Positions 38,784 through 47,824 of a stretch of DNA of 64,000 nucleotides are shown here, piece after piece (positions within the stretch are counted from its first letter, which is position 1; each line of letters begins with the position of its first letter). Source of the stretch: Arthrobacter sp. DWC3 (GTDB lineage: Bacteria; Actinomycetota; Actinomycetes; Actinomycetales; Micrococcaceae); the NCBI RefSeq assembly GCF_002929375.1, contig NZ_PJIP01000001.1, positions 543,895-607,894 on the forward strand, written 5' to 3'. The position numbers and the translations under genes are program-made. The notes beneath the pieces are model-generated. The model was given only the letters and a program-made list of their open reading frames with translations. It had not been told where the DNA came from and searched no databases.

Positions 38784-39427
38784 GCGGATACCCGCGGCAG
38801 GGCGGCCAGGATGGCGTCGTGGAGCTCCTCCGGCCTGCCGGACGCGCCCAGCACCAGGTAGCGTTCCGGCGCCTGGCGCGCGAGGTCCAGGAAGGCGTCG
38901 CGGATGGCGGCGTGGAAGCCGTCCGGTTCGGCCTCGAGTCGGTCCTCGGCGGCAGCGCCCGCCGTGCGGCGGCTCCGGCCTTCCGCGGGATCCACGTCGA
39001 GCAGCACCGTGAGGTCGGGACGGAGGCCCTCGGTGGCCCAGAGGTTCACGTCGAGGACCGCCTGCGCCCCGAGTCCGCGGCCGGCCCCCTGGTAGGCGAC
39101 GGAGGAGTCGATGTAGCGGTCGCACACCACGACCTCGCCCCGCCGCAGGGCGGGGAGGATCACCTGATGCACGTGCGCCGCCCGGGACGCGGCGAACATC
39201 AGCGCCTCGGTGCGCGCGTCGATCTCCCCGTGGCCGTGCTCGAGGACGAGGGAGCGGAGCGTCTCCCCGATCGGGGTGCCGCCCGGCTCGCGGGTGCGGA
39301 CCACCGTCCGGCCCCCGGCCTCGAGGGCCCGGCAGAGCAACGCCGCCTGGGTGGACTTGCCGGCGCCGTCGCCGCCCTCGAGGGCGACGAAGAGCCCGGG
39401 GAGGCCGTGCGGGAGGGGAAGAGTCAC
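38780..39427 (-). CDS. tmk: Thymidylate kinase
   Basis: It converts dTMP to dTDP. The 215-residue protein has P-loop GGDGAGKST (18-26), TREPGGTPIGE, and CDRYIDSSVAYQGAGRGL. It starts with GTG and is coupled to holB by ATGA. Confidence 0.96.
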   Translation of the reverse strand: MTLPLPHGLPGLFVALEGGDGAGKSTQAALLCRALEAGGRTVVRTREPGGTPIGETLRSLVLEHGHGEIDARTEALMFAASRAAHVHQVILPALRRGEVVVCDRYIDSSVAYQGAGRGLGAQAVLDVNLWATEGLRPDLTVLLDVDPAEGRSRRTAGAAAEDRLEAEPDGFHAAIRDAFLDLARQAPERYLVLGASGRPEELHDAILAALPRVSA

Positions 39428-39497
39428 GGGTTCAGCCTACCGAGTGGCGGCGACCTTGTGCCCGGGTAACACTTGCGGGCGGGATCGGCCACGCGGC

Positions 39498-39503
39498 TAG
39501 GCT
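39498..39503 (+). promoter_or_regulatory. -10 element of the PLP-enzyme gene
   Basis: TTGCGG (39474-39479) - N18 - TAGGCT lies with the -10 ending 6 nt before the ATG at 39510, giving a leaderless mRNA. Confidence 0.5.
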
Positions 39504-39509
39504 CGGGGG

Positions 39510-40736
39510 ATGGCATCCGAGCGGTCACACCTCGCCCCCGACACACTCACCGTGGCGGCGGGGCGTCCTCCCCGTGAGCACGACGCCCCCGTCAACGCGC
39601 CGATCGTCCTCACCACGACCTACCACGAGACGCGCGCCCCGCAGCCGGGCGACCGCATCTACGCCCGCGGGTCCAACCCCACGTGGGACCCCTTCGAGGA
39701 GGCGCTCGGCGCGCTCGAGGGGGCGGACCTGCCGGCGCTCGTCTTCGCCTCCGGCCTCGGGGCCGCCGCCGCGGCGCTCTCGCTCGTACCGACCGGGGGA
39801 GCGGTCCTCATGCCGCGGCACGCCTACGCCGGCTCGCTCGGCCTGGCCGCCGACCTCGCCGCCCAGGGCCGCTTCGACCTGCACGTGGTCGACGTCGCGG
39901 ACACCGACGCCGTCCTCGCGGACCTCGCCGCGCTCGCCGCACGGGTCGCCGCCGGGCACCTCATGCTGTGGCTCGAGAGCCCCACGAACCCGATGCTCGA
40001 GGTCGCCGAGCTGGCCGTCCTGACCGAAGCCGCCCACGCAGTGGGCGCGCTCGTCGTCGCCGACAACACGTTCAACACGCCCATCGTGCACCGCCCGCTG
40101 GACGCCGGCGTCGACGTCGTGCTGCACTCCGTCACCAAGTGGCTGGCCGGCCACTCGGACGTGGTCCTCGGGGCGCTCGTGACGTCCGACGCCGCACGGC
40201 GCGAACGACTCCTGGCGCACCGGACCCTGCACGGCGCGATCGCGGGACCGTTCGAGGTGTGGCTCGCGCTGCGGGGACTGCGCACCCTCGCCCTGCGCAT
40301 GGAACGGAGCCAGGGTACGGCGCTGGAGCTCGCGCACCGCCTCGCGGGGCATCCCGCCGTGCGCCGCGTACGGTACCCGGGCCTGCCCTCGGATCCCGGC
40401 CATGCGCGTGCGGCCGCCCAGTTCGACGGCTTCGGCGGGATCGTCAGCATCGAACTCGACGACGCCGCCACGGCGGACGCGCTCGTCGCCGCCGTCCGAC
40501 TGTGGCTTCCCGCCACGTCCCTCGGGGGCGTGGAGTCGCTCGTGGAACGGCGCCGGCGCCAGCCCGCCGAACCGCTGACCGTGCCCGAGGCCCTCGTTCG
40601 CCTGTCGGTCGGTATCGAGAACCCCGAGGACCTCTGGGCGGACCTCGACCAGGCGCTCCGCCGGGCGACGGGCGGGGAGGCGCCGCCGGCGCTCACGGCC
40701 TCCCGTGCATCCCGCGAGGGGGGCCAGCTAAGCTGA
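39510..40736 (+). CDS. Trans-sulfuration family PLP-dependent enzyme
   Basis: The 408-residue protein belongs to the Cys/Met-metabolism family (cystathionine gamma-synthase/lyase, methionine gamma-lyase). PLP lysine is K210 in HSVTKWLAGHSD, with GDRIYARGSNPT, FASGLGAAAAAL and LESPTNPMLEV as other family motifs. Specificity cannot be decided from the motifs. It is divergent from tmk and ends just before the DUF2516 gene. Confidence 0.9.
   Translation: MASERSHLAPDTLTVAAGRPPREHDAPVNAPIVLTTTYHETRAPQPGDRIYARGSNPTWDPFEEALGALEGADLPALVFASGLGAAAAALSLVPTGGAVLMPRHAYAGSLGLAADLAAQGRFDLHVVDVADTDAVLADLAALAARVAAGHLMLWLESPTNPMLEVAELAVLTEAAHAVGALVVADNTFNTPIVHRPLDAGVDVVLHSVTKWLAGHSDVVLGALVTSDAARRERLLAHRTLHGAIAGPFEVWLALRGLRTLALRMERSQGTALELAHRLAGHPAVRRVRYPGLPSDPGHARAAAQFDGFGGIVSIELDDAATADALVAAVRLWLPATSLGGVESLVERRRRQPAEPLTVPEALVRLSVGIENPEDLWADLDQALRRATGGEAPPALTASRASREGGQLS
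40729..40734 (+). promoter_or_regulatory. -10 element (TAAGCT) of the DUF2516 gene
   Basis: It overlaps the stop codon of the PLP-enzyme gene and ends 6 nt before the GTG at 40741; the transcript would be leaderless. Confidence 0.4.
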
Positions 40737-40740
40737 AGCC

Positions 40741-41070
40741 GTGGCTCTCGTTTACGCAACCCAGTACTACCTCTACTTCGCACTCGGCCTGATCGCCCTG
40801 GGGATCGAGGTGTGGGCCCTCACCGACTGCGTGCGGCGCCCCGGGACGGCCTTCGAGGCCGCCTTCAAGCGGACCAAGGGGTTCTGGCTGGCCCTCACGG
40901 GAGGCGCCGTCGTCGTCGGCCTGCTGTCCACCCTGAGCGGCAGCGGCGGCTTCAACCTCTTCCAGCTCGTGGCCATCATCGCGGCATGCGTGTACCTCGC
41001 CGACGTGAAGCCGGCCGTCAGCCAGACCTCGGGTCGCGGCGGCAGCAACGGACCCTACGGCCCCTGGTAG
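40741..41070 (+). CDS. DUF2516 family membrane protein
   Basis: The 109-residue protein has three hydrophobic segments (YYLYFALGLIALGIEVWAL, FWLALTGGAVVVGLLSTL, FNLFQLVAIIAACVYLADV). DCVRRPGTAFEAAFKRTKGF between the first two is typical of the actinobacterial DUF2516 family. Function is unknown. GTG start 4 nt after the upstream stop. Confidence 0.85.
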   Translation: MALVYATQYYLYFALGLIALGIEVWALTDCVRRPGTAFEAAFKRTKGFWLALTGGAVVVGLLSTLSGSGGFNLFQLVAIIAACVYLADVKPAVSQTSGRGGSNGPYGPW

Positions 41071-41078
41071 CCGCCGCT

Positions 41079-41100
41079 GGTCCAGGGCGGTCCGTGGACC
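41079..41100. terminator. Weak convergent hairpin
   Basis: A 6-bp stem (GGTCCA 41079-41084 with TGGACC 41095-41100) lies between the convergent DUF2516 and methyltransferase genes. Other partial pairings occur in the same GC-rich stretch. Confidence 0.4.
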
Positions 41101-41130
41101 CGCCGCCCCGCGCACGGAGCCCGATAGCCG

Positions 41131-41934
41131 TCAGAGGCCCGGCCGCACGGCCTCCCACGCGACGGTGACCTCGCCGAGCCGCCACCGGGACGGACCGTCC
41201 AGCAGCGGCCAGCCGTCCGCCTTCAGCGCAGCGCACGTCGCCACCCAGCGCTGCCGGTTGCCGAACGAGGCGAGTGCTGCGGCGTCGAGCCAGGCCTTGT
41301 CCAGCGCACGGAGATACGCGTGCACCCGCTCGCCGGGCACGTTCCGGTGGATCAGTGCCTTGGGTAGCCGCTCGGCCACGTCGGAGGGCAGCGCGAAGGC
41401 ACCGAAGCGCAGCGAGACGCTCAGCGACACCGGCCCCTCGCGGTCGAGGGTGGCCCAGGTGGCCCGGCGCCCGATCTCGTCGCACGTCCCGTCGATGAAC
41501 ACGCCGCCCGGGGCCAGGCGTGAGCGCACCTCGTCCCAGTAGGCGGCGTACTCGTCCTCGTCGTACTGCCGCAGCACGTTGAAGGCGCGCACCACCACGG
41601 GCTGCCGGCCGTCCAGCGGCAGCTCGAAGCCGCCCTGCCGGAAGCCGAGGCCGGGACGGGCGAGCGGTGCCGCGGCGGCCACCCGGGCGGGGTCGATCTC
41701 GATGCCGACCACCTCGACGTCGTGGCGGACGGACCGCAGGCGGGTGAACAGCTCGACGGCGGTGACCGGTACGGCCCCGTAACCGAGGTCGACCACGAGC
41801 GGGTCGGCAGCGCGGCGGAGGCGGTGACCCTGGGGTCCGGCGAGCCAGCGGTCCATGCGGCGCAGGCGGTTGGGGTTGGTGGTGCCGCGGGTGATGGTCC
41901 CGAGAGGTCTCGGGGGACGGGGACGCGGAGGCAC
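41131..41934 (-). CDS. Class I SAM-dependent methyltransferase
   Basis: The 267-residue Rossmann-fold protein has motif [16 protein letters not shown], the acidic ribose-binding residue in [11 protein letters not shown], and a later motif [14 protein letters not shown]. The substrate is unknown. The N-terminus is Pro/Arg-rich. It diverges from gpmA, an arrangement seen in related actinobacteria. Confidence 0.83.
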   Translation of the reverse strand: MPPRPRPPRPLGTITRGTTNPNRLRRMDRWLAGPQGHRLRRAADPLVVDLGYGAVPVTAVELFTRLRSVRHDVEVVGIEIDPARVAAAAPLARPGLGFRQGGFELPLDGRQPVVVRAFNVLRQYDEDEYAAYWDEVRSRLAPGGVFIDGTCDEIGRRATWATLDREGPVSLSVSLRFGAFALPSDVAERLPKALIHRNVPGERVHAYLRALDKAWLDAAALASFGNRQRWVATCAALKADGWPLLDGPSRWRLGEVTVAWEAVRPGL

Positions 41935-42026
41935 CCATCAAGGGTAGGGCACCGCGGGTCGACCCCCCGACCGTCATACGCCGCCACCGCATGACCTCCG
42001 GCAGCGCCATGCGGCAGACTGGAACC

Positions 42027-42773
42027 ATGACCTACACACTGATCCTGCTGCGCCACGGGCAGAGCGAATGGAACGAGAAGAACCTCTTCACCGGCTGGGT
42101 GGACGTCCCCCTCACGGAGAAGGGGCGCGAGGAGGCCACCCGTGGCGGACACCTGCTGGCCGAGGCCGGCATCCTTCCCGACATCGTCTACACGTCCCGG
42201 CAGAAGCGCGCCATCATCACCGCGAATCTCGCGCTCGAGGCCGCCGACCGCAGCTGGATCGACGTCAAGCGCAACTGGCGGCTCAACGAGCGCCACTACG
42301 GCGCGCTGCAGGGCAAGGACAAGGCCCAGACCCTCGCGGAGTTCGGCGAGGAGCAGTTCATGGAATGGCGCCGGTCCTACGACACCCCGCCGCCGCCGCT
42401 CGACGACTCCAGCGAGTACTCGCAGGCCGGCGACCCGCGGTACGCGGACCTCGGCGACGACGTCCCCCGCACCGAATGCCTGAAGGACGTCCTCGACCGG
42501 TTCCTGCCGTACTGGGAGTCCGACATCACCGTGGACATCAAGGCCGGCAGGACCGTCCTCATCGCCGCCCACGGCAACTCGCTGCGCGCCCTCGTGAAGC
42601 ACCTCGACGGCATCAGTGACAAGGACATCGCCTCACTGAACATCCCCACGGGGATCCCGCTCGTGTACGAGCTGGACGAGGACCTCACTCCCGTGAAGGC
42701 CGGCGGTACGTACCTCGACGCCGACGCCGCGGCAGCCGCCATCGAGGCGGTCGCGAACCAGGGCAAGCACTGA
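42027..42773 (+). CDS. gpmA: 2,3-bisphosphoglycerate-dependent phosphoglycerate mutase
   Basis: This glycolytic enzyme interconverts 3- and 2-phosphoglycerate. The ATG at 42027 ([20 protein letters not shown]) gives 248 residues with the phosphohistidine H10 in RHG and the second histidine in [12 protein letters not shown]. Starts further upstream in frame are unneeded. CAGACT lies 6 nt before the ATG, suggesting a leaderless mRNA. Confidence 0.96.
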   Translation: MTYTLILLRHGQSEWNEKNLFTGWVDVPLTEKGREEATRGGHLLAEAGILPDIVYTSRQKRAIITANLALEAADRSWIDVKRNWRLNERHYGALQGKDKAQTLAEFGEEQFMEWRRSYDTPPPPLDDSSEYSQAGDPRYADLGDDVPRTECLKDVLDRFLPYWESDITVDIKAGRTVLIAAHGNSLRALVKHLDGISDKDIASLNIPTGIPLVYELDEDLTPVKAGGTYLDADAAAAAIEAVANQGKH

Positions 42774-42788
42774 CCCCGGTACGGACAG

Positions 42789-42824
42789 GAACGGCGGCGG
42801 TCCCCGAGGGGGCCGCCGCCGTTC
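42789..42824. terminator. Bidirectional terminator between gpmA and phoU
   Basis: A perfect 12-bp stem (42789-42800 with 42813-42824) can be lengthened by further G:C and G:U pairs into the loop. Confidence 0.8.
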
Positions 42825-42840
42825 GCACGTCCGGGGGGAG

Positions 42841-43500
42841 TCAGTTCAGCGGTGCGCTGGGCTGCCATTCACCGGTGACGAGGTAGGTGACCTTCCGGGC
42901 CACCGAGACGCCGTGATCGGCGAAGCGCTCGTAGTAGCGGCTCGCGAGGGTCACGTCGACGGTCGTCGGCGCGCTCTCCTTCCAGCTCTCCGAGGCGACG
43001 GTCCTGAAGACACCCGCGTGGAGTTCGTTGACGCGCGCGTTGGCCGCGTTGATCTCGTTGCCCAGGTCCAGGTTGCGCGTCTCCAGCAGCTCCGTGACCT
43101 TCGCGGCGATCTGCACGTCGAGCGCTGCGAGCTCGTCGAAGGTGGGCCGGATGCCCTCGGGGATGACGTTCGCGGGGAACCGCAGGCGGGCGAGCTGCGC
43201 CACGTGCCGGGCGAGGTCCCCCATGCGCTCCAGCGACGCGCTCATCCGCAGCGCGCCCACGATCATGCGGAGGTCGGACGCCACGGGACCCTGCAGGGCG
43301 AGGATGTCGATGGCGCGCTCGTCGAGGGAGTTCTGGAGGAAGTCGATGCGCGCGTCGGCGGCGATGACCTCCTGCGCCAGCTCGGTGTCGGCCCCCTGGA
43401 GGGCGCTGTTGGCCCTCTGGACCGCCTCGGACACGAGCTGCGAGATCTCGATCAGCTCCTCGCCGATCTGAAGTAGCTCGGCCTGAAAAACCTTACGCAC
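42841..43500 (-). CDS. phoU: Phosphate signalling protein PhoU
   Basis: PhoU represses phosphate-starvation signalling through the Pst transporter and sensor kinase. The GTG at 43500 (VRKVFQAELLQIGEEL) has GGAAGGA upstream and gives the typical 219 residues; a longer start at 43563 is less likely. Two helical repeats carry the metal-binding-like motifs SLERMGDLARHVAQ and YYERFADHGVSVAR. It is divergent from senX3-regX3. Confidence 0.94.
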   Translation of the reverse strand: MRKVFQAELLQIGEELIEISQLVSEAVQRANSALQGADTELAQEVIAADARIDFLQNSLDERAIDILALQGPVASDLRMIVGALRMSASLERMGDLARHVAQLARLRFPANVIPEGIRPTFDELAALDVQIAAKVTELLETRNLDLGNEINAANARVNELHAGVFRTVASESWKESAPTTVDVTLASRYYERFADHGVSVARKVTYLVTGEWQPSAPLN

Positions 43501-43564
43501 GTAGGCGTCCTTCCCAATTCGTCTCGTCCAACGGTGCACTCCCGGTCGAGCCTTCCAGCCCACG

Positions 43565-43603
43565 GTGAACTGATGCGCCGCTTTGTGTGAACGTTAGTTG
43601 AAC
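43565..43603. promoter_or_regulatory. PHO-box-like phased repeats between phoU and senX3
   Basis: On the plus strand GTGAAC occurs at 43565-43570 and 43587-43592, and TTGAAC at 43598-43603. The starts are 22 and 11 bp apart, multiples of the 11-bp period of PhoP/RegX3 PHO boxes (GTTCAC direct repeats read on the minus strand). Confidence 0.65.
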
Positions 43604-43652
43604 CACCGGTCCATTGCCACCGGATGGACGGGAGGCGGGAAACCGCAGCGCA

Positions 43653-43658
43653 TAAGCT
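43653..43658 (+). promoter_or_regulatory. -10 element (TAAGCT) of senX3
   Basis: It ends 7 nt before the GTG at 43666, consistent with a leaderless senX3-regX3 mRNA. Confidence 0.4.
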
Positions 43659-43665
43659 TGTGCCT

Positions 43666-44898
43666 GTGGACCCCCTTCTCCTGACGCTCGTGGCCGGGCT
43701 GGTCGGCCTGGCCCTCGGCGTGAGCGGCATGGCGGCGTTCCGCGCCAGCGAGGCGCAGCGGGTCCGGCTCCTCTACGAGGACGAGCCGTCGCTGCCCGAC
43801 GGCGCCGCCGAGGTGCTCTCGATCATCGGCCGTGCGTATGTCATCGTGGACGCGATCGACGGGGTGGTCCGGGCCAGCCCGGCGGCCTACGCCTTCGGCC
43901 TGGTGCGCGGGCACACCGTGGTGCACTCCGAACTCCTCGACCTCACGGCCCGTGTGCGGCGTGACGGCGTGATCGAGCAGCAGCAGCTCGAGCTCCCCCG
44001 GGGGCCGTTCGGTCAGGGGACGATCGTGGTGCAGGTCCGCGTGGCGGCCCTCGGCGCCGAGTACATCCTGATCCTCGCCGACGACCGCACGGAGATCACC
44101 CGCAGCGAGGAGATCCGCAACGACTTCGTCGCGAACGTCTCGCACGAGCTGAAGACCCCGGTGGGCGCCATCTCCCTCCTCGCGGAGGCGATCGACGACG
44201 CCGCCGAGGACGAGGTGGCGGTCCGCCGCTTCGCGCAGCGCATGCACAAGGAGTCCGGGCGCCTCTCCGCCCTCGTCCAGGACATCATCGAGCTCTCCCG
44301 CCTGCAGGGTGCCGACGTGGTGCGCCGCGGCAAGGCCGTGGACGTGAACTCGGTCATCGCCGAGGCCGTGGACCGCAACAAGCTCCCCGCGGAGAGCAAG
44401 CAGATCGACATCGTCGTCGGTGGCTCCGCTCCCACGCCCGTGTACGGCGACCGCGACCTCCTCATGACGGCCTTCCGCAACCTCATCGACAATGCCATCC
44501 GCTACTCGCCCGAGGGCACCCGGGTGGGCGTCGGCGTGCGGTCGCGGGACGGCCTCGTGCAGGTCTCGGTCACGGACCAGGGCGCGGGGATCACACCCGA
44601 GGAGCAGGAGCGGATCTTCGAGCGGTTCTACCGCATCGATGCCGCCCGCTCCCGCCAGACCGGCGGCACGGGCCTCGGCCTCAGCATCGTCAAGCACGTG
44701 GTCTCGAACCACGGCGGCGAGGTGACGGTGTGGTCGCAGGCCGGGCAGGGCAGCACGTTCACGGTCCGCCTGCCGGAGATGGAGGGGGCGTCGGAGGACG
44801 ACGCACCCTCCGCCGCGGACGGGGCGACGCAGGGCGCCGACAGGAAGTCGGCGAAGAAGGGCAGCACCGCTGTCCACGACCAGGGAGTCAAGGCTTGA
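43666..44898 (+). CDS. senX3: Sensor histidine kinase SenX3
   Basis: The GTG at 43666 gives 410 residues: one N-terminal membrane helix (LLLTLVAGLVGLALGVSGMA), a PAS-like region, HisKA with phospho-acceptor H160 in NVSHELKTP, and an ATPase domain ending GLGLSIVKHVVSNHGG. A charged C-terminal tail follows. It pairs with regX3 and phoU, so it is the phosphate-sensing kinase. The regX3 start overlaps its stop. Confidence 0.93.
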   Translation: MDPLLLTLVAGLVGLALGVSGMAAFRASEAQRVRLLYEDEPSLPDGAAEVLSIIGRAYVIVDAIDGVVRASPAAYAFGLVRGHTVVHSELLDLTARVRRDGVIEQQQLELPRGPFGQGTIVVQVRVAALGAEYILILADDRTEITRSEEIRNDFVANVSHELKTPVGAISLLAEAIDDAAEDEVAVRRFAQRMHKESGRLSALVQDIIELSRLQGADVVRRGKAVDVNSVIAEAVDRNKLPAESKQIDIVVGGSAPTPVYGDRDLLMTAFRNLIDNAIRYSPEGTRVGVGVRSRDGLVQVSVTDQGAGITPEEQERIFERFYRIDAARSRQTGGTGLGLSIVKHVVSNHGGEVTVWSQAGQGSTFTVRLPEMEGASEDDAPSAADGATQGADRKSAKKGSTAVHDQGVKA

Positions 44899-45575
44899 GC
44901 CGAATCATGATCGTCGAGGACGAGGAATCGTTCAGCGACCCGCTGTCCTACCTCCTCGGCAAGGAGGGCTTCGAGGTGTCCGTCGTGGACAACGGCCTCG
45001 ACGCCATCACCGAGTTCGACCGCTCGGGGGCAGACCTCGTGCTGCTGGACCTCCAGCTGCCCGGACTCTCCGGCACCGAGGTGTGTCGACAGCTGCGCCA
45101 GCGCTCGAGCGTGCCGGTCATCATGCTCACGGCGAAGGACGCGGAGATCGACAAGGTGGTGGGCCTCGAGCTCGGCGCCGACGACTACGTGACCAAGCCG
45201 TACTCGTCCCGTGAACTCGTGGCACGCGTCCGCGCGGTGCTGCGGCGCCAGGGCGAACCCGAGGAGCTGATCGCCAACACCATCCAGGCCGGACCGGTCC
45301 GCATGGACATCGAACGGCACGTGGTGAGCGTCGACGGCGAGCAGGTGGCGCTGCCGCTCAAGGAGTTCGAGCTGCTCGAGATGCTGCTCCGGAACTCCGG
45401 CAGGGTCCTGACCCGCGGCCAGCTGATCGACCGTGTGTGGGGATCGGACTACGTGGGGGACACCAAGACCCTCGACGTCCACGTCAAGCGGCTCCGCGGC
45501 AAGGTGGAGCCCGACCCCTCCAACCCGCGCTATCTCATCACCGTGCGCGGCCTCGGCTACAAGTACGAGCCCTAG
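44895..45575 (+). CDS. regX3: Two-component response regulator RegX3
   Basis: The TTG at 44895 (LSRIMIVEDEESFSDPLSYL) overlaps the senX3 stop and gives 226 residues, the family length; ATG at 44907 would shorten the first strand. The receiver domain has D52 in LVLLDLQLPG and K in DDYVTKPY. The C-terminal OmpR-type winged helix has LTRGQLIDRVWG and TLDVHVKRLRGKVE. It likely binds the PHO-box repeats upstream of phoU. Confidence 0.95.
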   Translation: MSRIMIVEDEESFSDPLSYLLGKEGFEVSVVDNGLDAITEFDRSGADLVLLDLQLPGLSGTEVCRQLRQRSSVPVIMLTAKDAEIDKVVGLELGADDYVTKPYSSRELVARVRAVLRRQGEPEELIANTIQAGPVRMDIERHVVSVDGEQVALPLKEFELLEMLLRNSGRVLTRGQLIDRVWGSDYVGDTKTLDVHVKRLRGKVEPDPSNPRYLITVRGLGYKYEP

Positions 45576-45589
45576 GCGCACCGGTCCCC

Positions 45590-45639
45590 GACGCGGAACT
45601 GCCCGCCTCCGGATCTCCGGGGGCGGGCAGTTCCGCGTC
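45590..45639. terminator. Strong bidirectional terminator between regX3 and the LpqE-like gene
   Basis: An 18-bp perfect stem (45590-45607 with 45622-45639) with a 14-nt loop lies between convergent genes. Confidence 0.9.
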
Positions 45640-45659
45640 TGTCCGGTCGTCGCGGAAGC

Positions 45660-46229
45660 CTAGTGGCCGCCCTCGGCGGCTCCTCCGGCGGCCTCACCCT
45701 CGGCGCCCTCGGCGGCTTCCTCGGTCGCGGCGGGCTCGCTCGGCCGCGGCGTGTACCCGCCGGGGACGTACTCGCGGTACTCCTCGAGGGTCCCGTCGAG
45801 GACCGGCACCTCGAAGACGGCCTGCTCGCCCTCGACGTCGAACTCGACGTCGATCAGGGAGCCCGGGATGTCCTCGAGCCCTTCGAGGGTGGCGTCATCC
45901 GAGGACTCCTCCTCGAACCTGAACTGGCCCTGGCCGTCGATGGTCACCTCGGTGGATGCGCCACCGGCCTGGATGGAGAGGGTCACGGGGTCGTCGCTCG
46001 TGTTGAACACGGTGCCGACGAGGCGCCCGGCCGTCTCGTCGTCGCGGCCGACGATCAGGATGTTGCGCAGGAGCACCGGCCCGAGGTCCTTGACGATGCC
46101 GTCGGACGCCGCGTACGGCGTCGTCGTCGACTGGTCCGTGGTGAAGCTGCAGCCGGAGACGCCCAGCGTCAGCAGTACGGCGCCGGCAGCAACGGCCTGC
46201 TGCACTCGGTTCTTCGGTGCACTATTCAC
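45660..46229 (-). CDS. LpqE-like lipoprotein
   Basis: The 189-residue secreted protein has a signal peptide and lipobox (GVSGC, Cys at about residue 27). A beta-rich domain follows (LLRNILIVGRDDETAGRLVG, VFNTSDDPVTLSIQ), and the tail is low-complexity Glu/Ala/Gly. Mycobacterial LpqE lies in the same place, divergent from carD. Function is unknown. Confidence 0.8.
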   Translation of the reverse strand: MNSAPKNRVQQAVAAGAVLLTLGVSGCSFTTDQSTTTPYAASDGIVKDLGPVLLRNILIVGRDDETAGRLVGTVFNTSDDPVTLSIQAGGASTEVTIDGQGQFRFEEESSDDATLEGLEDIPGSLIDVEFDVEGEQAVFEVPVLDGTLEEYREYVPGGYTPRPSEPAATEEAAEGAEGEAAGGAAEGGH

Positions 46230-46451
46230 AGCAGAGACTCCTGGGGTTCAACAGGTGGGACCGGTGGGTGATCCGGAGCGGACGTACTCAACAGACTATC
46301 GGCAACGCCGTCGAATCGTGGTGTCGGTTTCGCCGACGCGCAGTGGTCCGGATCACCAAAAGCCCCTGCCGTCAAGGGGCGAATCATAGTTCTTTCCGCT
46401 TGTTTCGGCCGCCTGACCTGCGAAAACGCGGCGTCGGCGTGTCGTTACCGT

Positions 46452-46459
46452 GATAAACT
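46452..46459 (+). promoter_or_regulatory. Extended -10 (TG-A-TAAACT) of carD
   Basis: TG one base before TAAACT is an extended -10; the -35 is poor. It leaves a leader of about 20 nt with GGAAAGGGGAAAG as ribosome site. Confidence 0.55.
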
Positions 46460-46485
46460 GGTTCCCGGGAAAGGGGAAAGTCCAC

Positions 46486-46968
46486 ATGGTTTTTGAGGTC
46501 GGCGAAACAGTTGTTTACCCTCACCACGGCGCAGCGAAGATCGAGGAGATCAAGATGCGCGTCATCAAGGGCGAAGAGAAGATGTATCTCAAGCTCAAGG
46601 TGGCACAGGGTGATCTGACGATAGAAGTACCAGCAGAGAACGTTGACCTCGTAGGGGTTCGCGACGTGGTGGGCAAGGAGGGTCTCGAGCACGTGTTCGA
46701 CGTGCTGCGGGCCGAATTCACGGAAGAGCCGACCAACTGGTCGCGCCGCTACAAGGCGAACCTCGAGAAGCTCGCCTCCGGCGATGTCATCAAGGTCGCC
46801 GAGGTGGTGCGGGACCTGTGGCGTCGCGACCACGACCGCGGCCTGTCCGCCGGTGAGAAGAGGATGCTCGCGAAAGCGCGCCAGATCCTCATCTCCGAGC
46901 TGGCACTCGCGGAGAAGACCGACGAGGAGAAGGCTGCAAGCGTTCTCGACGACGTCCTCGCCTCCTAG
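46486..46968 (+). CDS. carD: CarD-family transcription regulator
   Basis: CarD binds the RNA polymerase beta subunit and stabilises open complexes, notably at rRNA promoters. The ATG at 46486 gives 160 residues: Tudor-like RNAP-binding domain ([20 protein letters not shown]) and a C-terminal helical DNA-binding domain including [13 protein letters not shown]. It is followed by a strong terminator, so it is mostly monocistronic. Confidence 0.97.
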   Translation: MVFEVGETVVYPHHGAAKIEEIKMRVIKGEEKMYLKLKVAQGDLTIEVPAENVDLVGVRDVVGKEGLEHVFDVLRAEFTEEPTNWSRRYKANLEKLASGDVIKVAEVVRDLWRRDHDRGLSAGEKRMLAKARQILISELALAEKTDEEKAASVLDDVLAS

Positions 46969-46986
46969 GGGGCGAGGGCGGCGCGG

Positions 46987-47013
46987 AAGAGGGACCTTCG
47001 GGTCCCTCTTTTT
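46987..47013 (+). terminator. Rho-independent terminator of carD
   Basis: A 10-bp stem (46987-46996 with 47001-47010), a TTCG tetraloop and a T run together form a textbook terminator. Confidence 0.93.
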
Positions 47014-47026
47014 CGTGGTCCTGGCA

Positions 47027-47032
47027 TAGGGT
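47027..47032 (+). promoter_or_regulatory. -10 element (TAGGGT) of ispD
   Basis: It ends 6 nt before the ispD ATG and just after the carD terminator; the transcript would be leaderless. Confidence 0.4.
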
Positions 47033-47038
47033 GACGGG

Positions 47039-47824
47039 ATGTCCGAGAAGAAGCATGCCGTCCCCGCGGTCGGCGTCGTGGTGGTGGCCGCAGGGTCCGG
47101 GCAGCGCCTGGGCCGGGGCATCCCCAAGGCCCGCGTGCTGTGCGGCGGACGCACCCTCCTCGAACGCTCCCTCGACGCCGTCGTGGCTGCGGGCATCGCG
47201 ACCAGCGTCGTCGTGGTCCTCCCGCAGGACGACGCCGTCCTCTCCGACGTGGTCGACGCCGCAGGGCGTCCCGGCGGCCCGGCCGTCACCGCGGTGACCG
47301 GCGGGGCGACCCGGACGGCCTCGGTCCGCGCCGGCCTCGACGCCCTCCCCGCGTCCATCGCCGTGGTCCTCGTCCACGACGCCGCGCGGGCCCTCACCCC
47401 GCCGGACGTGTTCCGGCGCGTCGCAGCCGCCGTCGCCGCGGGCGCCTCCGCGGTCATCCCGGTCCTGCCGGTCGTCGACACCGTCAAGGTGGTGGACGGC
47501 GACACCGTCACGGCGACCCCGGACCGGGGGACGCTGCGCGCCGTGCAGACCCCCCAGGGTTTCGACGCCGCGGCCCTCCGCGCGGCGCACGCCGCGACGG
47601 GCCCGGCCGCTCGGACGGCCACGGACGACGCCATGCTGATGGAGGCGCACGGTGCCACGGTGCGCGTGGTGGACGGCGACGCCCTCGCCTTCAAGGTCAC
47701 CACGCCGCTGGACCTCGTCATCGCCGAGGCGGTCCTCGCGCGGGAGCCCGCCGACGTCCCCTACCTCCCGCACGCCGCGGGCCGACCGACCCTCGACGAG
47801 CAGCAGGAGCAGCCGTGTACCTGA
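47039..47824 (+). CDS. ispD: 2-C-methyl-D-erythritol 4-phosphate cytidylyltransferase
   Basis: This MEP-pathway enzyme is 261 residues long. It has the nucleotide-binding loop [38 protein letters not shown] and [19 protein letters not shown]. The 3' end overlaps ispF by 10 nt, so both steps of the pathway are translated together. Confidence 0.96.
   Translation: MSEKKHAVPAVGVVVVAAGSGQRLGRGIPKARVLCGGRTLLERSLDAVVAAGIATSVVVVLPQDDAVLSDVVDAAGRPGGPAVTAVTGGATRTASVRAGLDALPASIAVVLVHDAARALTPPDVFRRVAAAVAAGASAVIPVLPVVDTVKVVDGDTVTATPDRGTLRAVQTPQGFDAAALRAAHAATGPAARTATDDAMLMEAHGATVRVVDGDALAFKVTTPLDLVIAEAVLAREPADVPYLPHAAGRPTLDEQQEQPCT

Noticed and set aside
41121-41127. CCGATAG between two convergent genes
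   Set aside because: No -35 at the right distance and no downstream flagellar gene.
46296-46302. CCGATAG on the minus strand upstream of the LpqE-like gene
   Set aside because: The bases at the -35 position are CACA, and the gene has no flagellar link.
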